Assembly: GCA_003222855.1 (NCBI GenBank)
Contig: QHXH01000084.1
Coordinates: forward strand, 1-5,427
DNA length: 5,427 nt
From: Acidobacteriota bacterium
GTDB lineage: Bacteria; Acidobacteriota; Blastocatellia; Pyrinomonadales; Pyrinomonadaceae
Reading direction: 5' to 3'
Part shown: one piece after another, positions 4,912-5,427 of the stretch
How the letters are laid out: each line of letters begins with the position of its first letter
How positions within the stretch are numbered: position 1 is the first letter of the stretch
The notes under the pieces: generated by a model
Seen by the model: only the letters and a program-made list of their open reading frames with translations
Database searches by the model: none
What the model was told of the DNA's origin: nothing
Program-made: the position numbers and the translations under genes

Positions 4912-5427
4912 TCACGTAATCGTGGCCGCTTCTATCGCCTGACGTTGCAGTGTAACCAATTCCGCGATCCCTTTCTTGGCCAACTCCAGTAAGTTGTCCA
5001 TCTGCTCGCGGGTAAAAGGTGACCCTTCCGCAGTTCCCTGCACTTCAATGAATCGAGCGTCGCCCGTGCACACGACATTCATATCAACTTGGGCGCGCGA
5101 GTCTTCATCGTATTTAAGATCGAGCAAAGGCACCCCATCAACAATACCGACACTGACGGCGGCCACTTCGCTGACGATCGGCGACTTAGTGATTCTCCGC
5201 TCCTTCATCAGGCGTTTGCAGGCGATCGCGAGCGCCACATAAGCCCCGGTAATTGCTGCGGTGCGGGTGCCGCCGTCTGCTTGCAGCACATCACAATCAA
5301 GCGTGATCGTGCGTTCGCCGAGCACCCTGCGATTTGAGATTGCGCGCAGGCTGCGGCCGATCAAGCGTTGAATTTCATGTGTGCGCCCGCTGGGACCACC
5401 ACGGCCAATCTCGCGTGCGCTGCGCGT
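4912..5427 (-). CDS. rph: Ribonuclease PH, C-terminal 171 residues (5' end outside window)
   Basis: RNase PH is a phosphate-dependent 3'-to-5' exoribonuclease that trims tRNA 3' ends and acts in rRNA maturation and decay; it works as a cytoplasmic hexameric ring. The visible part starts at about residue 72 by alignment from memory with the E. coli protein, so about 71 residues are missing. The open frame continues to the window edge with TRSAREIGRGG. A TTG at 5364 is therefore internal and not the start. Family landmarks are all present: GRTHEIQRLIGRSLRA (its Arg aligns with phosphate-binding R86), LDCDVLQADGGTRTAAITGA, the catalytic-aspartate region DEDSRAQVDMNVV, and IEVQGTAEGSPFTREQMDNL. 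The C-terminus (EAATIT, stop TGA at 4912-4914) has the usual length. Upstream neighbours are not visible. The commonly linked rdgB/yggV-type nucleotide pyrophosphatase gene does not follow; the next gene is an unrelated secreted protein. Confidence 0.97.
   Translation of the reverse strand, partial: TRSAREIGRGGPSGRTHEIQRLIGRSLRAISNRRVLGERTITLDCDVLQADGGTRTAAITGAYVALAIACKRLMKERRITKSPIVSEVAAVSVGIVDGVPLLDLKYDEDSRAQVDMNVVCTGDARFIEVQGTAEGSPFTREQMDNLLELAKKGIAELVTLQRQAIEAATIT

Noticed and set aside
5362..5364. TTG as the start codon of rph
   Set aside because: The same frame continues upstream with conserved RNase PH residues (GRTHEIQR) to the window edge, so the TTG is an internal leucine codon.
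1..5427. CRISPR array, tRNA/rRNA gene, insertion sequence, or known defence system
   Set aside because: I found no regularly spaced direct repeats, no cloverleaf or rRNA stretches, and no transposase, integrase, nuclease or toxin motifs in the genes present.

Overview
The window reads as chromosomal DNA of a Gram-negative bacterium, most likely an acidobacterium of the Blastocatellia/Pyrinomonadaceae type. The main clue is a TonB-like protein that opens with a short zinc ribbon (CxxC...FCPTDG), followed by one membrane segment, a Gly/Pro-rich linker and a TonB C-terminal domain. From memory this layout is typical of that group. The secreted VIT/VWA protein and the moderately high GC fit the same placement. 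No 16S rRNA or other decisive marker is present, so the taxonomy is an inference.

All four genes lie on the minus strand, so transcription runs from right to left. At the right edge is the C-terminal part of rph (RNase PH, 4912-5427), whose start lies outside the window. Next is a small secreted protein of unknown function (4167-4694, 175 aa). Then comes the zinc-ribbon/TonB_C membrane protein (2651-3865, 404 aa). Last is a large exported VIT/VWA protein (2261 down to 1, at least 753 aa) that runs off the left edge. The last three genes each have a good Shine-Dalgarno sequence 6-7 nt before the chosen start.

The genes are separated by long gaps of 217, 301 and 389 nt, so they are probably separate transcription units rather than one operon. 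Apart from rph (RNA maturation), all act at the envelope: one exported adhesion- or protease-inhibitor-like protein, one TonB-type protein spanning the periplasm, and one exported small protein. Nothing in the sequence shows that they work together.

The unexplained content is in the gaps, each of which holds dyad-symmetric DNA. The clearest is a palindromic element at 4076-4159 with 24-nt arms matching at 22 of 24 positions. A second, unrelated one lies at 2443-2516, with 14-nt outer arms matching 13 of 14 and a second paired block inside. The gap beside rph has an operator-like 15-bp dyad (4781-4795) repeated with one change 61 bp away. I see no CRISPR array, tRNA, rRNA, transposase, integrase or recognisable defence system.
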